Assembly: GCA_018340805.1 (NCBI GenBank)
Contig: JACMZG010001913.1
Location: 40,534,296-40,598,295 of the forward strand
Direction: 5' to 3'
Origin: Microvelia longipes
Lineage: Eukaryota > Arthropoda > Insecta > Hemiptera > Veliidae
Length of the DNA stretch: 64,000 nucleotides
Position 1 is the first letter of the stretch. Each line of letters opens with the position of its first letter. The translations under genes were made by a program, and so were the position numbers. Shown here piece after piece: positions 12,520 to 24,286 of this stretch. The notes beneath the pieces are model-generated. The model was not told the origin of the DNA, made no database searches, and saw nothing but the letters and a program-made list of their open reading frames with translations.

Positions 12520-14815
12520 TTGTGAATAAAAATGAGTGAATCAGTTTGTACAACTCAAATAAACAAATGAAAACTCCAAGAACAAAAATACATGCTATTA
12601 AAACCAATTGATATAACTATGATAAATATATTTTAATGTAAAACATGGTAGGGAAATGAAACGTTCTCACAGAATGTCTAAAAAAAATCTTGAGAAGGCT
12701 TCAGTTGTTTTGCAGGGAAGTTGTGCATCCTTTGAACGAATCTTCTCTTTTTAGGATTACAAGAAGATTATTTACTGTGGAATATTCATGTCTTTCAGAG
12801 TATTTATTAATTTATTTCTTGATAGCATTCTGTTATAGCGGATTGAGAGTTGTTACATGACACTTTCTTACTCCTACGACACCTCACTTCCATTACGGTC
12901 ATTATTCTTAATATTCCATTATTCTTAACATTTTTCACAATGTTTGAGACTATGCTGCGTTGAACTTTGCAAGCATCCGCAGTTCATTGAATAATGGAGT
13001 CATACCTTTAGGCCATGTCTGACTCTTAAGGGTTATACTTTTTCTACTTGATAAGTACTAGTAGTTCATACAGCATTTCTCAAATATACCGTGATGTATA
13101 GAGTTATTTCCATTTGCACAAATATATTCTGTAAGTATTTGTGCGACCTTGTTACATTTATACAAATAAAAAAAAAATAAAATGCCTATTTTAGGGCCTC
13201 TCAGCCCATCAGTGTATTCACCCTGTGGGAACCACCTCAGGTGGGTTGCATCTAATATCCTCTAAGTACCAATTAAAGTTGGCGAAATATTTTAAATACT
13301 AATACTATTCATATAATCCAAGAGCATAGCCCGGGCTGCCAACCCCGGACCTCCAGTGCCAAAAATGAGTGCCTATATGATTAAGGCCATGGAAGCCGTA
13401 AAATTAAAAAATAATTTAACTTTTGTCTTGAATAAAAGCATTTGGATATTTTAATGGATTTTTTGGATATTTCTCCTGTATTTAACTTAGGGTAGACTAC
13501 CCATGAGTGAAGTCTTGCCTAGATACCTCTTTGTCGTCTGCATCACTTTAATCTCAATTACAATTAAATGTAGTTAGTCAACTAGTTTTTTTATTTATTT
13601 AAACTATTAGGTGACTTTATTATGTCACCTAATAGTTTGACGACTCTGAACAGTCCTCGACTGGAACTTCTACACTCTACAAGTCATTTCACTTCTTTAT
13701 TCTCTTATACCAGTACAAAATTAAAATATATGATCTATCACACTGACCTTTAAACCAAATAACACATGTTTGTTTTAAAATAAAGATAATTAAAGTTCAA
13801 AATAAACTGAAGTGGTCTGGAAGGGAAAGGGCGTGTATTTATATAATATGTTTAAAAAATTGAGCATATATCCACATCACACTTTGACCACACAACCACT
13901 TTGACCTTGAGACAGGCTACCAATAATTTTCTTAAAGAACAATCAGAACTTTTATTTAGAGGGTCCTGGTGGATGATCGACTTAAAGGTTAAGGACTTAC
14001 ACTTGAAAGTACTTAAAGCAAGATAAGTACTTTCAGATTGACTGAGGCAGCGCAAAATTACAAGTACTCCACTTGTACACAATAGGAATAAGTAAGAATA
14101 AAATTGACGCAAAACATGCAGTTAGCAAAGTATTTGTACATCAAGATATATATTTTTTTGGGTTGTTTACAATTTTTGACATAATAAAATTAAAGATTTT
14201 TAAAATATTTAAATACATTTTTAAAAATAAATAATAATAGAATAGTCATGCCCATACAGTAAAGTGCTATTAGACAGAAATCTTAAGTATCAAATAAGTA
14301 ACATAAAATAATTAGCGTGAATACTTTTAGATAATTAGCAGAAAAGTGTGAACACCCCATATATTTTATGTAATTTGGATAAAGAAAGCATTTATGCATT
14401 TTACTAAAATACCTAATACAATCAATTATTGGAAATTAACCCTAGAACCTCATGATTGAATGTCAGTTTTGCTTGATCATCTGAGCTTCTTAATGCCTAA
14501 ATAAACTTTTTTTAAACAACAAATTTCTCTTTAATAATTAATTATTAATTAATAAAAATAAATACATTTAAACAGTGGGAAGTATATTAGAGATAGCCTA
14601 TTCCGAAATCAAAAGAAAATTAAAATACAAACGAATACTTTAAAGCATCTTACTGTATAAAAATGTCACCAACTAATAGAAGTATCAATTAAAAAGAGTA
14701 ATTAATTTTAACAGAACAAAAACAAAATATGAACACAAAATAACAAATAAAAATCATTGAATTATTATGAGTAATATTAAAATTTTAATTATAAAATTAA
14801 TACATTTTTTTACTT
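12520..14815. other. intergenic with one short perfect hairpin
   Basis: No convincing coding sequence. A perfect hairpin with 15-bp arms AAACTATTAGGTGAC at 13601-13615 and its complement at 13624-13638 has an 8-nt loop. The minus-strand reading at 13852-14112 shows no domain. Composition becomes very AT-rich toward 14.8 kb. Confidence 0.5.
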
Positions 14816-14881
14816 ATTATATATATATATTATATATATATATAATTTATATATATATATATATTATATATATATACTGTA

Positions 14882-14961
<80 letters not shown>

Positions 14962-15032
14962 TATTATTATATATATATATATTATTATATTTATGTATTT
15001 ATATATATATATTATATATATATATATATAAA
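14816..15032. repeat. (TA)n microsatellite
   Basis: Nearly pure TA dinucleotide repeat with a few interruptions (TATATTATAT, TATTTATGTATTTA). Any open frame over it (Y/I repeats) is an artefact. Confidence 0.95.
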
Positions 15033-15600
15033 TGTATATCAATATAACAAATAAAAACATACAAATATATTATGTAAATTTAATAAACAAGTAAAATAAG
15101 GCTTACAGCGTCTATTCTGCTTAAAATAAGACTAGAGCCTTGTGGTAAGGAGAAGAGTGGTCTACAAATCTGTATGTTGCAATTACTTATAATTTACCCA
15201 AACTCAGAAGCTTGTTATATTCAAATTAATAATAGTAAATAAATAAATAAAATAATAATATTGATTTATATAAATAAATTAATATGTTGAAAACATGCAT
15301 TTTTTGTTTTTTTAGCATGCATTTTTTTATTTTTTTTAATTTTTATTTACATTTTTTTAAGGTATATACACACAGACACACACTTAATTCATTCCTGTAC
15401 ATCATGATTATAACTTAAACTAATAGTGTATAATGATATACATACACACACACACACAAACTCACAATCATACAGAGATATTATATAAATTTACTTATAG
15501 TTTTATAATTAATTAAAAACATGAAATAATAAAATTTTATATATAGTTATTAATCTCTACCAAATATGTTTTAATATATCTATTAAAAGTATAATAATCG
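15033..15600. other. intergenic AT-rich DNA with short CA tracts
   Basis: Small CA runs at about 15370-15386 and 15444-15458. No gene seen. Confidence 0.6.
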
Positions 15601-15625
15601 CCCTAACAATAAATGATAATAATCA

Positions 15626-15790
15626 TCATTCTTTGCTTAAATAAAATTGTTTGATTTGCTTTTTGAATTTCTCTTTATCCTGCAGATTTTTGATATTAGA
15701 ATTTAGATCATTGTATAAATTTATTGCTACATAGTGCCATTGTCTCTGAGCAGTAGTGGTATTACATCTGGGTTTTTTGAAAATTTTATT
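15626..15790 (-). pseudogene. LINE reverse-transcriptase C-terminal end, fragment
   Basis: The minus-strand reading ends in a segment with the style of arthropod LINE C-termini: WHYVAINLYNDLNSNIKN followed by a lysine-rich FKKQIKQF tail and a stop. This resembles the NxxxYxGxxLYNxLPxxIK..F...LK.FL end common in such elements. No RT catalytic motifs are present nearby. It joins directly to a different element remnant at about 15780. Confidence 0.55.
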
Positions 15791-16190
15791 CTCTGAGGGG
15801 AACAGAATGACAGTATGTTCTGGTACCATCAAAAGGTTTACACAAATTGAAGCGGTTTTTAAGTTTAGTCTCTAGTAACTTAACTTCATTGCTGGGAGGA
15901 AATACAAACGTCATTCCAGGAATTTTTTCCTTACAGATTCAAAAATTTCAGCAACTTAGTGATGTGATTGTCTGAAGTCCTTTGTATACTTGCCCTAGAC
16001 ACCATTCTTTTGATGGTTCTTACAACTTCATCCCATGCATTTTTGCCATGTAAAGTAGGGAACAAATTCCTTTCTGCTCATGAATTTAAATCTTTATTGT
16101 GATTGCAAATGTTGATATTTTTTTTATTTGTATTCTGACTTGCAGCACCGTCGGAAAATAGTAATTTTTTTTAACTAACGAAGCAACTGT
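15780..16190 (-). pseudogene. remnant of an uncharacterised arthropod element protein (SDGAASQ / HGKxAxD family)
   Basis: Minus-strand readings in shifting frames give FSDGAASQ, then LFPTLHGKNAWDEVVRTIKR, then MVSRASIQR, then KIPGMTFVF and finally GTRTYCHSVPL. I recognise this order (DGAxSQ, HGKGxxDGxGGxxKR, IPGIxF, GTRS..) from a common but unnamed arthropod protein family found in repetitive copies. In this copy the conserved GG of DGxGG has become EVV. Stops and frameshifts make it dead. Function of the family is unknown to me. Confidence 0.45.
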
Positions 16191-16845
16191 CTTAATTTTT
16201 ATAATCTATTACACTGAAAAACATTAGCTGTAGCTGCATTGTGTATTAAGTGATTGCTTAGTTCTCCCTTACTAACTGCGTGTAGCTTTAGACCAATAAT
16301 AACCCTGAATTTCATCCTAGATGATCAAAGAAAACACTCAGAATAATCAGCCATTATTCTGTTAACCAGCATTCTGTTTCAACTTGGTATATTTTTTGAA
16401 AATACATGCTTTTATGACTCCAGCCTCTGTTAATTCTTATAAATAATCCTGCATCACCACAATATATTTCAGTTCATTAACAATTTGTTAATTGTTAATG
16501 GATTAAATTATAATATATTATTATTAAATTATATATTACTTTATTATATAACCACAGTATATTTCAGCCCATCTAAAATAAACAACACAAAATATATTAA
16601 GTGTCTAACTTCTTTGTAGAGATCATTTTAAAAAAAGATCCCTCAGTCCCATTGGACGAACAATTGCCCTGAAAAACTCCAAAATCATGAAAACATTAAC
16701 TTTGTATGCTGTCATTCTTTCCTATTGGTCTTCGAGGTAATTTAGCTCTTGGATTTACTCACAACACTTCAACTAGGAGCAAATCCTCGTACAACTCAAA
16801 CAATAAATAAACAAATGAAATATTAGTGTTAGCACTGGGATTATT
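16191..16845. other. intergenic, no recognised gene
   Basis: AT-rich; I see no coding sequence or structured repeat in this stretch. Confidence 0.4.
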
Positions 16846-17060
16846 ACCTGTATCAGTACGACGCTCTATTTTTTGTTTTTTCTATGTGTCCCATAATTTC
16901 TCCCATGTTAATGATCTCTTTCCTACAAGAGCAGGTGTACAGATTACCATTTATAAATTTATCAGAAGAAAGTTTTCTTTCAAGTAGCTTCATGCATGTT
17001 TTTGGTGCTCAATTAGTAGGTAATTAAACGTAAATAAATTTATACAAGACTTATTCCAAA
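16846..17060 (-). pseudogene. diverged zinc-finger module of the ZF-polB element
   Basis: On the minus strand this reads LIEHQKTCMKLLERKLSSD then LYTCSCRKEIINMGEI. That lines up with the LIEHEKNCCKLKERNCSPD and LYTCPCGIEYNNFNEM segments of the zinc-finger module repeated at 33-51 kb, with many substitutions. It lies just after (downstream of, on the minus strand) the polB C-terminus at 17150, so it appears to be the start of a further tandem unit whose polymerase part is no longer visible. Confidence 0.55.
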
Positions 17061-17149
17061 TACCACCTCCAATCACTCTCCATCCTTTTTCAAAGGACCA
17101 AAGTTCGGGTTACGCCCAAATTTCAGATACCCCTTTTGCAGATTTCTTT

Positions 17150-18560
17150 CATTTTCATAATGTAATTTACAAAATCTGAAAAATCTCTTTTGTCTTCTTT
17201 GAACTTTTTCAGACAGCATTTTTGAAGACCTTTTTGTTGTAAAAATATAATGAACTTAAGCTCTAATGACTGCTACAATTTTTTATTTTACCTTTCATTT
17301 CGTCTTTAAATTTTCCTATGATCTCTTGATTTTTGTCTGATTTACATACAAGAGGTAAGTGGGAAGTTTATTATTTCATACATCTAAATAAAAATCTTCT
17401 TTATTTGTGTGATAAATCTGAGGTCTTTGTCCATATAACATAGCTATTTTTACCATATACAGTGGTGGCATTAATTTCTAATGAAAATTGTACATTATGG
17501 TTTTTGATATCCCTTAAGCCGATTTACCAATGTAAATATGTTTATCAAATAATTTAGATTTTTACCCATGTGGATATTCCCTATAGTTTCTGAGTAAATT
17601 GTCTATCAATGAACTCTGGTCGTGATATTAGTTTGTTCATTCTTTTTGGACCCATTTTCTAATATTTGTAATAAATTTAAAATATTAAACGCTATTATTA
17701 TATAAGTCTCTTAGAAAATCATTTTAGGTAGCTATTCTTTTAGTGGCATTGTATTCGATGTTAGGCTTTGACCATGTGCTTGTTTAAATCTAAGAATTAT
17801 AATAATTTAAGACCTAAAGATAATGCCTGTTTCTGTTTTTGTTGTGTACCAAATAATTTTTTTGGTTTCCCAACTGTGGTACTAGTTTTTAAACTATTTT
17901 ATACTATTATAACTTGTGGCAATATGTTTTGGCAGGAATGGTATTTTGTCACATTCGTTCATTAAGAAGATTTTCAGGGTAGTCTAGATCAACGTCGAAA
18001 TGGAGACTGAAATATATTATATTTAAATATATTAAAAATGTTGAATCATTCACTTCCACCAGCTGGGTTAAAATGGTCGGTTCTGATACAAACCCTTGGA
18101 TCTGGTCTAACATCCAGCCACTCATTTGTAGCTCTGACTCTTTAATTTCTTTAGATAAGGATGTGAAAGAGTTTTCTATAAATTGTTCGACATGTGTTGA
18201 TTAAAATGGGATATTCTCTGTTTTAAATGTTAGTGTGTCAGGACAAGAAATAGATGCATATAGTTGCTATTTATAACCAGCCTTCTTACTCTTGATCTAT
18301 CAATTGTAGCCATAAACTCTTCCTTTTTTAGACATTCGTTTTTGTGATTTTTATAAATTTTGTTATTGTGTTTTCCACTGACATTTTAATACAAGGTTTT
18401 TATGTTTAATGCACGTTCCTTTTTATTTAAATTCTTTTTTACAAGATTTGCATCTATGGATGACACCACAAATACGTTGGTGGCGTCTATTGCTTCTTTA
18501 TTATGAGACAGTTCGGCAATTTTGACAAACCATATGCTTCTTAGTAATCTTTTACCTTCC
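17150..18560 (-). pseudogene. Polinton/Maverick-type DNA polymerase B, copy A with zinc fingers, decayed
   Basis: Read on the minus strand from 18560 down: C2HC/C2H2-like fingers (CQNCRTVS..., CKSCKKEFK... with trailing H..C), a polB N-terminal segment (LQMSGWMLDQIQGF), a DVDLDYPENL piece at about 18000, a palm piece (GISKTIMYNFH), YMDKDLRF where the catalytic YMDTDS should be, and a C-terminal part (KGLQKCC... FSDFVNYI). The order matches family B polymerases of Polintons. The Asp-Thr-Asp-Ser motif is mutated and many stops intervene, so it cannot be active. Confidence 0.7.
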
Positions 18561-18599
18561 GAACTTTTATTGGTAAATTTACTTCTTGGAGACGAAAAA

Positions 18600-19250
18600 A
18601 GGCTCAAATCCTGAATAACTTTTGTCATCACCCTTATGACAATGCCATTTTAATTACTTCTTTCGTAAACATTTCCTGTTTTTTGACTTTATTTGATTAA
18701 TCTATTCTTAGGCATATATGAGGTATCCATAATAACTATAAAATAATAGACATCTGACTGAATTCTGATTTCCGAATCAATTCATCTAATTTATTCTCAG
18801 AAACTAAATCGACGTTACGGCATTTTATAATAATTTCCATTATTTTTCTAAACTCAGAATTATTATGGAGTTGGTTGCCCGTTTCTCAACTCTGCGTTAT
18901 ATTCTACATATGGTTTTAACCAACATGGTTGATTATATTTTAAAATTCGTCCATTATTAATAGCATGTTTTAATGTATTGTATTGCAATACGTAATTATT
19001 CTAGGGATCTAAGTATGTGACGAGTATTTTGTCTTAGATTTAGAGGATGTTGGCATTGTTTTGGGTAAAAAAAGGAAAGTCATTATGTATTTGGTGGAGA
19101 CCTTTCGGATACTCCAGATCTACATCTAATATAACGTTGGGATTATCACCTATTTCTTTTAACTTATTTGAACTGAGAGATACCCAAGTAAAACCACCGT
19201 TTGGTAGAGGAAACAACATAGCATAGCCATGAAAGAAGTGTAGTTATTAA
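18600..19250 (-). pseudogene. DNA polymerase B, copy B palm and C-terminus, decayed
   Basis: The minus strand from 19250 gives a GYAM.. LPNGGFTWVSLSSNK segment, a DLEYPKGLH..IHNDFPF segment, a CWLKPYVEYNAELRN-like segment, and near 18690-18630 EMFTKEVIKMALS, all landmarks shared with copy C at 20.7-22.6 kb. Frames change repeatedly and large parts, including the DTDS region, were not found. Directly downstream on the minus strand (18560) the fingers of copy A begin, so A and B are head to tail. Confidence 0.7.
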
Positions 19251-20330
19251 TTTTCTACCCCAAAGCTAGCTATCTAGGATTTCGTATTTTCCTATAGCTC
19301 TGGGGTAGATCATACAGGGTATTGGTGGTGGGAGAAACCCACTTACTAGACCTTGGAGGTTGGTTCTCGAGCTTGAATAGAACATACAGGGTATTGGTGG
19401 TGGGGGAAGGTCTCTCTCTTGCGAAGATCATGGGTGGTGAGGAGTTCTCTTGACACTGTCAGATATTAAGAGTTGCATAAGTACTCCCCCTCCATTATCA
19501 TTTCCCATATTCTCTCTCGCTTCTTTACACCCTAACATCAGTCCCTTATGGAACGTTCTCCAACCATGTCTAATGTTAATTCCTCAAACTCATCCGTTAG
19601 AATGAGAGATGAAATCATTGCTTATCTAGATATCTATGGTAATATGTTTGCTGATCATCCGCCAAAAAGTGGACTCAGAGACCTGTTTGCGGTGTTACAA
19701 GAGTTTTGAATGGGCATCCTCTTTGCGAGTTTTGTGATAAAGAGTTTAATAATATATTATGTTGCTGGTTCCATGAAAAATATGAATGTGATGGAGCTTA
19801 CTAAGGAATTGCTTGAGGCGTTACAACCCCTGCTTGTTTTAAAAACACTAAACTTAGTATGGAATATGTTAAATTCAGTATTTTTAAAACAGACTGGGAC
19901 CCTGAAGTGCTCACACCTTGGTGTTGGTTGGAGGGCTTAAAACATATGATACATCATATGTTAACTAAGTAAGCTTGATTTTAACACCTTATACAATTTC
20001 TTATTATAGTTCTTATTACTATAAGGTTAAATAAAAAAAACTTTTAAAAATAATTTCAATATATTAATTAAAAAAACATACTATAAGTGTAAAAAAAAGT
20101 TATTTCTTATCATCGATAATTCTAAACTTAAAGAAAAAAATTACAAAAAAATTATGCATTTATAAGTACATTTTTGATAAAAAATATCTAATATATCAAA
20201 TAATAAGATACAATATTTCTGTGCCGTCAATCTTCCCCTACAACATAATTTAAAAGTATTTAAATTTTAAGTTTTCTTTAAAGTTCAAGTTCAAGTATTT
20301 GATAACAATATTAAATAAAAGTGGATTTTT
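19251..20330. other. intergenic with a short direct duplication
   Basis: A phrase ACAGGGTATTGGTGGTGGG occurs twice (about 19315 and 19386). The 76-residue plus-strand reading at 19710-19940 has no recognisable domain. No gene called. Confidence 0.45.
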
Positions 20331-20331
20331 T

Positions 20332-20690
20332 AAAAAGGATTTATAGTTTTATGTTATACAAAAAAAAAAAAACAATTTATAATCTTGATTTATACAAAAA
20401 AATAAATGAAATAAAATTAAAAAAAACTTAACTTAAAAAAGGATTTATTGTTTTTATGTTATACAAAAAAATAAAATAAACGATTTATAATCTTGATTTA
20501 TACAAAAAAATTAATAAAATTTAAAAAAAAAACTTAAATTAAAAAAAGGATTTATTGTTTTATGTTATACACAAAAAAATAAAATAAAACGATTTATAAT
20601 CTTGATTTATACAAAAAAATTAAAAAAAAACAACTTATATTTATTAAATGGATTTATAGTTTTATGTTATTGAAAAAAATATACATTTGG
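20332..20690. repeat. tandem repeat, about 104-107-bp unit, three to four copies
   Basis: The marker GGATTTAT recurs at 20337, 20441, 20548 and 20650, each followed by TTTTATGTTAT and, in complete units, TTATAATCTTGATTTATAC. It lies immediately past the C-terminus of polB copy C. Confidence 0.85.
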
Positions 20691-20699
20691 AGCAGAGAA

Positions 20700-22610
20700 T
20701 GATGGCTCAACTTGTTTTAGGGATTAGAATGCTATTAAGAGCTAAAGTTGAAATGTTGTCGTTACGAATATAACATTTGTCGTCATCAGATGACAATGCT
20801 ATTTTGTTTACTTCTTTTGTAAACATTTCATGTTTTTTAGATATTATTTGATACATCTTTTTCCTTAATGTTTCATTTGTATCTAAACAATGCACAAAAT
20901 GAGGAAAATTAAAGTCGTCATTTTTATAAATTTTGACTCCCTTTAATTTTGTTATATCTTTACTTGTTCGATCGTCCCACAAAATTGCACAAGCATTAGC
21001 TTTTAAAGCTGCCACACCCTTAATTATCCTTCCTTGGGTCTCGACCTTAAACTTACCCATACCCTTACAGTTTGCGGGAGAAAAGCAAATTAAACTTTTA
21101 GCCATGACCAAGGTATTCATGATAAAGTAATTATGTATGTCATTAAATAAATTATCAGTTTTATGTGATGTATAAAAGAGTCAGTGTCCATATAGGCTAA
21201 ACGCACCCTTTCATGGCCGTAATTAGTCAGTATATGATTATAATGATAATCATGCATTACGGTTTTACTTAAATCTAAAATTACTTGGCCTATGAAAATA
21301 GGTTTGTTAACTTTTTTTTCTTGGCTAAGTTAATTTGAACAGAGCTAAGTTTTCACCGTAAATGGTACGATCTATAAATTCCGGTTTTATCTTATTTATT
21401 GTCATCTGAAACTTATTCTACGTTACGGCGTTCTTTATTATTTTCCTTTGTTTTGCCAAACACAGAATTATTATAGAGTTTGTATAAAATTTTTCAAATC
21501 ATATTTTGCCCGTTTTCTCAACTCAGTATTATAATTAACATATGGTTTTAACCAACATGACTGAATATATTTTAAAATCCTTATGATCTTAATTAATTTA
21601 TGGCCACTATCAACAGCCTGTTTTAATGTGTTATATTGTACTACGTAATGCTTCCGGGGACCTAAATGTGTTACGAGTTTTTGTTTTAAATTGGAGGATA
21701 TCTGAATTGTCTCAGGTAATAAAGAAACGTCATTAAGTATTTCGTGAAGGTCTTTCGAATACTCCACGTCTACTTCTAATTTGTAATATACGTTTGGGTC
21801 ATCACCCATTTCTTCAAACTTAATAGAACTGGGAGATACCCAAGTAAATCCACCGTAGGGTAAAGGGAACATTGGCTCTATAGACACCCCAGTGCACTGG
21901 AGCATAGCATCCCAGCTAAGGGATGGAGATGTAAGGTAATGCTGGATCACACTTATGGCATTTAAGCGTAACTTTTCGAAAATTTTCATAAACGTCAGCT
22001 AGCTGAAGTACGTTCAGCTTCACGTAATGGTCACTATATTCCCCTATATTTTTAAATTTAAAGGTTCCCCACACTTTCTTAGCGTGAGCGTAATCCTCAT
22101 CCGATGTATCCGATTGGCCCAAGTGGCTATAGAAATATTTTTTATCGGGTTATTTTGTTTCTTCTAATACATCAATAGAATTGACATACTCATACGGGAA
22201 CACTCCTTTTCTACTTAGCAGACCTGTGTGTTCTCCAAAAAAGTTTGTAGTTTCTGGTAATTCTGGCAAATATCTTACCGGTTTATCCAAACTCTGACTC
22301 ATAAACCGGTAAGAGTTTATAAATCTAAGATTAATTGAGGAGTATTTTTCTTCATTTACTCTTACAATTTTAGATAAAGGCATATATGTTTTATCGCTGT
22401 TGGCTATAACAGTAATTTTTATGAATCGTATCCTAACCCTTTCATTATAAAGTGGCTATTATAGTTAGAAAAATTATGCAGGAAGATTGGTATGAAATTT
22501 GGGACCCTACATTTCAAGTTACAATCCCGGTGCGCAGATCCCCGGTAAGTTCCTGGGACATGACAATGATATAAGACCTTGTCAATTGTTTTCCTAATCT
22601 TCCTAATCCC
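20700..22610 (-). pseudogene. Polinton/Maverick-type DNA polymerase B, copy C, most complete of the old copies
   Basis: Minus-strand order from 22610: a zinc/His motif (VLYHCHVPGTYRGSAHRDCN), HNFSNYNSHF, SLDKPVRYLPELPE and GVFPYEYVNS (22383-22150), SDEDYAHAKKVWGTF and LQLADVYENFR (22122-21916), WDAMLQCTGV then directly LPYGGFTWV, LGPRKHYVVQYNTLKQAV, CWLKPYVNYNTELRKRAKYD (to 21471), then AYMDTDSFIHHI near 21180 and the C-terminal part (21120-20707). About 60 residues including the DxxNLYG palm motif are deleted between WDAMLQCTGV and LPYGG. The family replicates Polinton DNA by protein priming. Frameshifts and the deletion make this copy inactive. Confidence 0.8.
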
Positions 22611-22925
22611 CTACAACATAAAATTAAGATTGTTATAAATGTTTAAATACAATATGCTTTTGCATTTATTGTTTAACTTAAAATTTAGAACTTACATGAT
22701 GTTATCACTTATATTAATCACATTTCACTACTCTCGGCACAAACAAATACTTGGATAATCAATATTTGTAAAATGAACATCTATAACCTCCAATAGGCTA
22801 TTACAGCTCTCCTGTTCTAACGTCCATCACGCCATTTATTCTTCAAGCACTTCATTTATCTATTACTTTCCGAACCATCTTTATTATCCATTATACTGAT
22901 TTTAATATATTACATCGATTGGATC
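22611..22925. other. spacer between polB copies C and D
   Basis: No coding sequence recognised; separates the two head-to-tail polymerase remnants. Confidence 0.4.
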
Positions 22926-22929
22926 ATTA

Positions 22930-24286
22930 TCTCTCTGAATTGAATACGCCTTAGCTTTTAAAGCAGCAACGCTCTTTATAGTCCTACCTTGGGCCTCGTT
23001 TTTAAAGTTACCCATTACTTTACGGTTTTTCGCTGGATAACAAGTTAGACTTTTGTGCAAACCTGACGTATCTATTACGTCTAGAAAGTATTTAAAAATA
23101 TCATTAAATAAATTTTCTGTTTTAATGCGATGTATAAACTAGTCAGTGTCCATATTGGCCAATCGAACTCTTTAGGACCATCATTGGCTAAAATATGGTT
23201 GTAATGATACTTATACATAATCGTTTTGCTTATGTCTAATGTGACTCCCCCAATGAAAATAGGTTTATTAAACTTAATTTGTTTTTAAGCTACTTTAGTC
23301 AATGCCAAATTTTCATCATATGTCGTTCGACTGACGAATTCAGGTTTTCTTATCGACTTGTCTAATCTAGTTTCATTGCTAACAAGCTCTACGTTACGAC
23401 GTTCTTTATGCTTCCTATTGTTATTTGGAATACGCTGTTATTGTATAATTTATACAAATCTTTTTCGAAGTCAATGTTTTGCTCTTTTACACAATTCAGT
23501 GTTTTAATTAACGTACGGTTTCAACCAGCATGACTGGTTGTATTTTCAAACACCTTAATTTTTTTTTACTAATTTTAAGCTAATATCAATGGCTTGTTTT
23601 AGAGCATTATACTGCACTACATAATTTTTTCTAGGTCCTAAATGAGGGACTAGATAATTGTGGATATTTGAAGTCTCTGCTTGAAAGGGAAAATTATTAT
23701 GCAATTTATGGAGATCTCCCGGATATTTCACATCAACGTCTACTATGTAACATTTCATCGGCCATAGATTCAAATTTTATTGAATTGGGTGATACCCACT
23801 GTACAGTAAGGGATATGACATTGCATAACCATAAAGGTTATTGCAATCTTGATACGTTAAGTAACTTGATTCTATATTAGGATCATAGTTTTTCATGTAT
23901 TTGTTGTTAGCATAGCTTAATCTAAGCGTTGCAGTACAAATACCACCCCTAATCCCACTTTCTAACATCAGAATTTGGTCGTATATTTGAACCTTTTCTA
24001 TTGAAACGCCTGTATATTGAAGACATGCTGGGTGCAGTCAAATAATGTGCTGGGTCACAAGAGTGGCTCTTAAGAGTCACTTTCCTAAAGTTTTCAAACA
24101 CATCTGCCAGTTAAAGTATATCTACTTTTAGTTATTGATCGGTATAATCTCTCAAGTTTTTAAACCCGAAAGATTTCATCATCGGCTATATTTGATTTAA
24201 TTAACTGACTGTAAAAATATTTTTAGGGGGTAAATTAGTTTCATTTGATACATCAAAGGAATTTACGTATTCGTAAGGAAACACTC
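22930..24286 (-). pseudogene. DNA polymerase B, copy D, main part (interrupted by an insertion)
   Basis: Minus-strand landmarks from 24286: VFPYEYVNSFDVSNETNLPP, MLESGIRGGICTATLRLSYA and YQDCNNLYGYAMSY (23968-23777; the DxxNLYG palm motif is kept), VDVDVKYPGDLH and VPHLGPRKNYVVQYNALKQA (23773-23555), MDTD followed by a stop where DTDS is expected (about 23150), and a C-terminal segment (GNFKNEAQGRTIKSVAALKA) to about 22940. It continues on the far side of the 2.05-kb insertion at 26344-26620. Stops and frameshifts throughout. Confidence 0.8.

Noticed and set aside
14767..14958. Open frame of Y/I repeats
   Set aside because: It is the translation of a (TA)n microsatellite; the same applies to 36926-37120.
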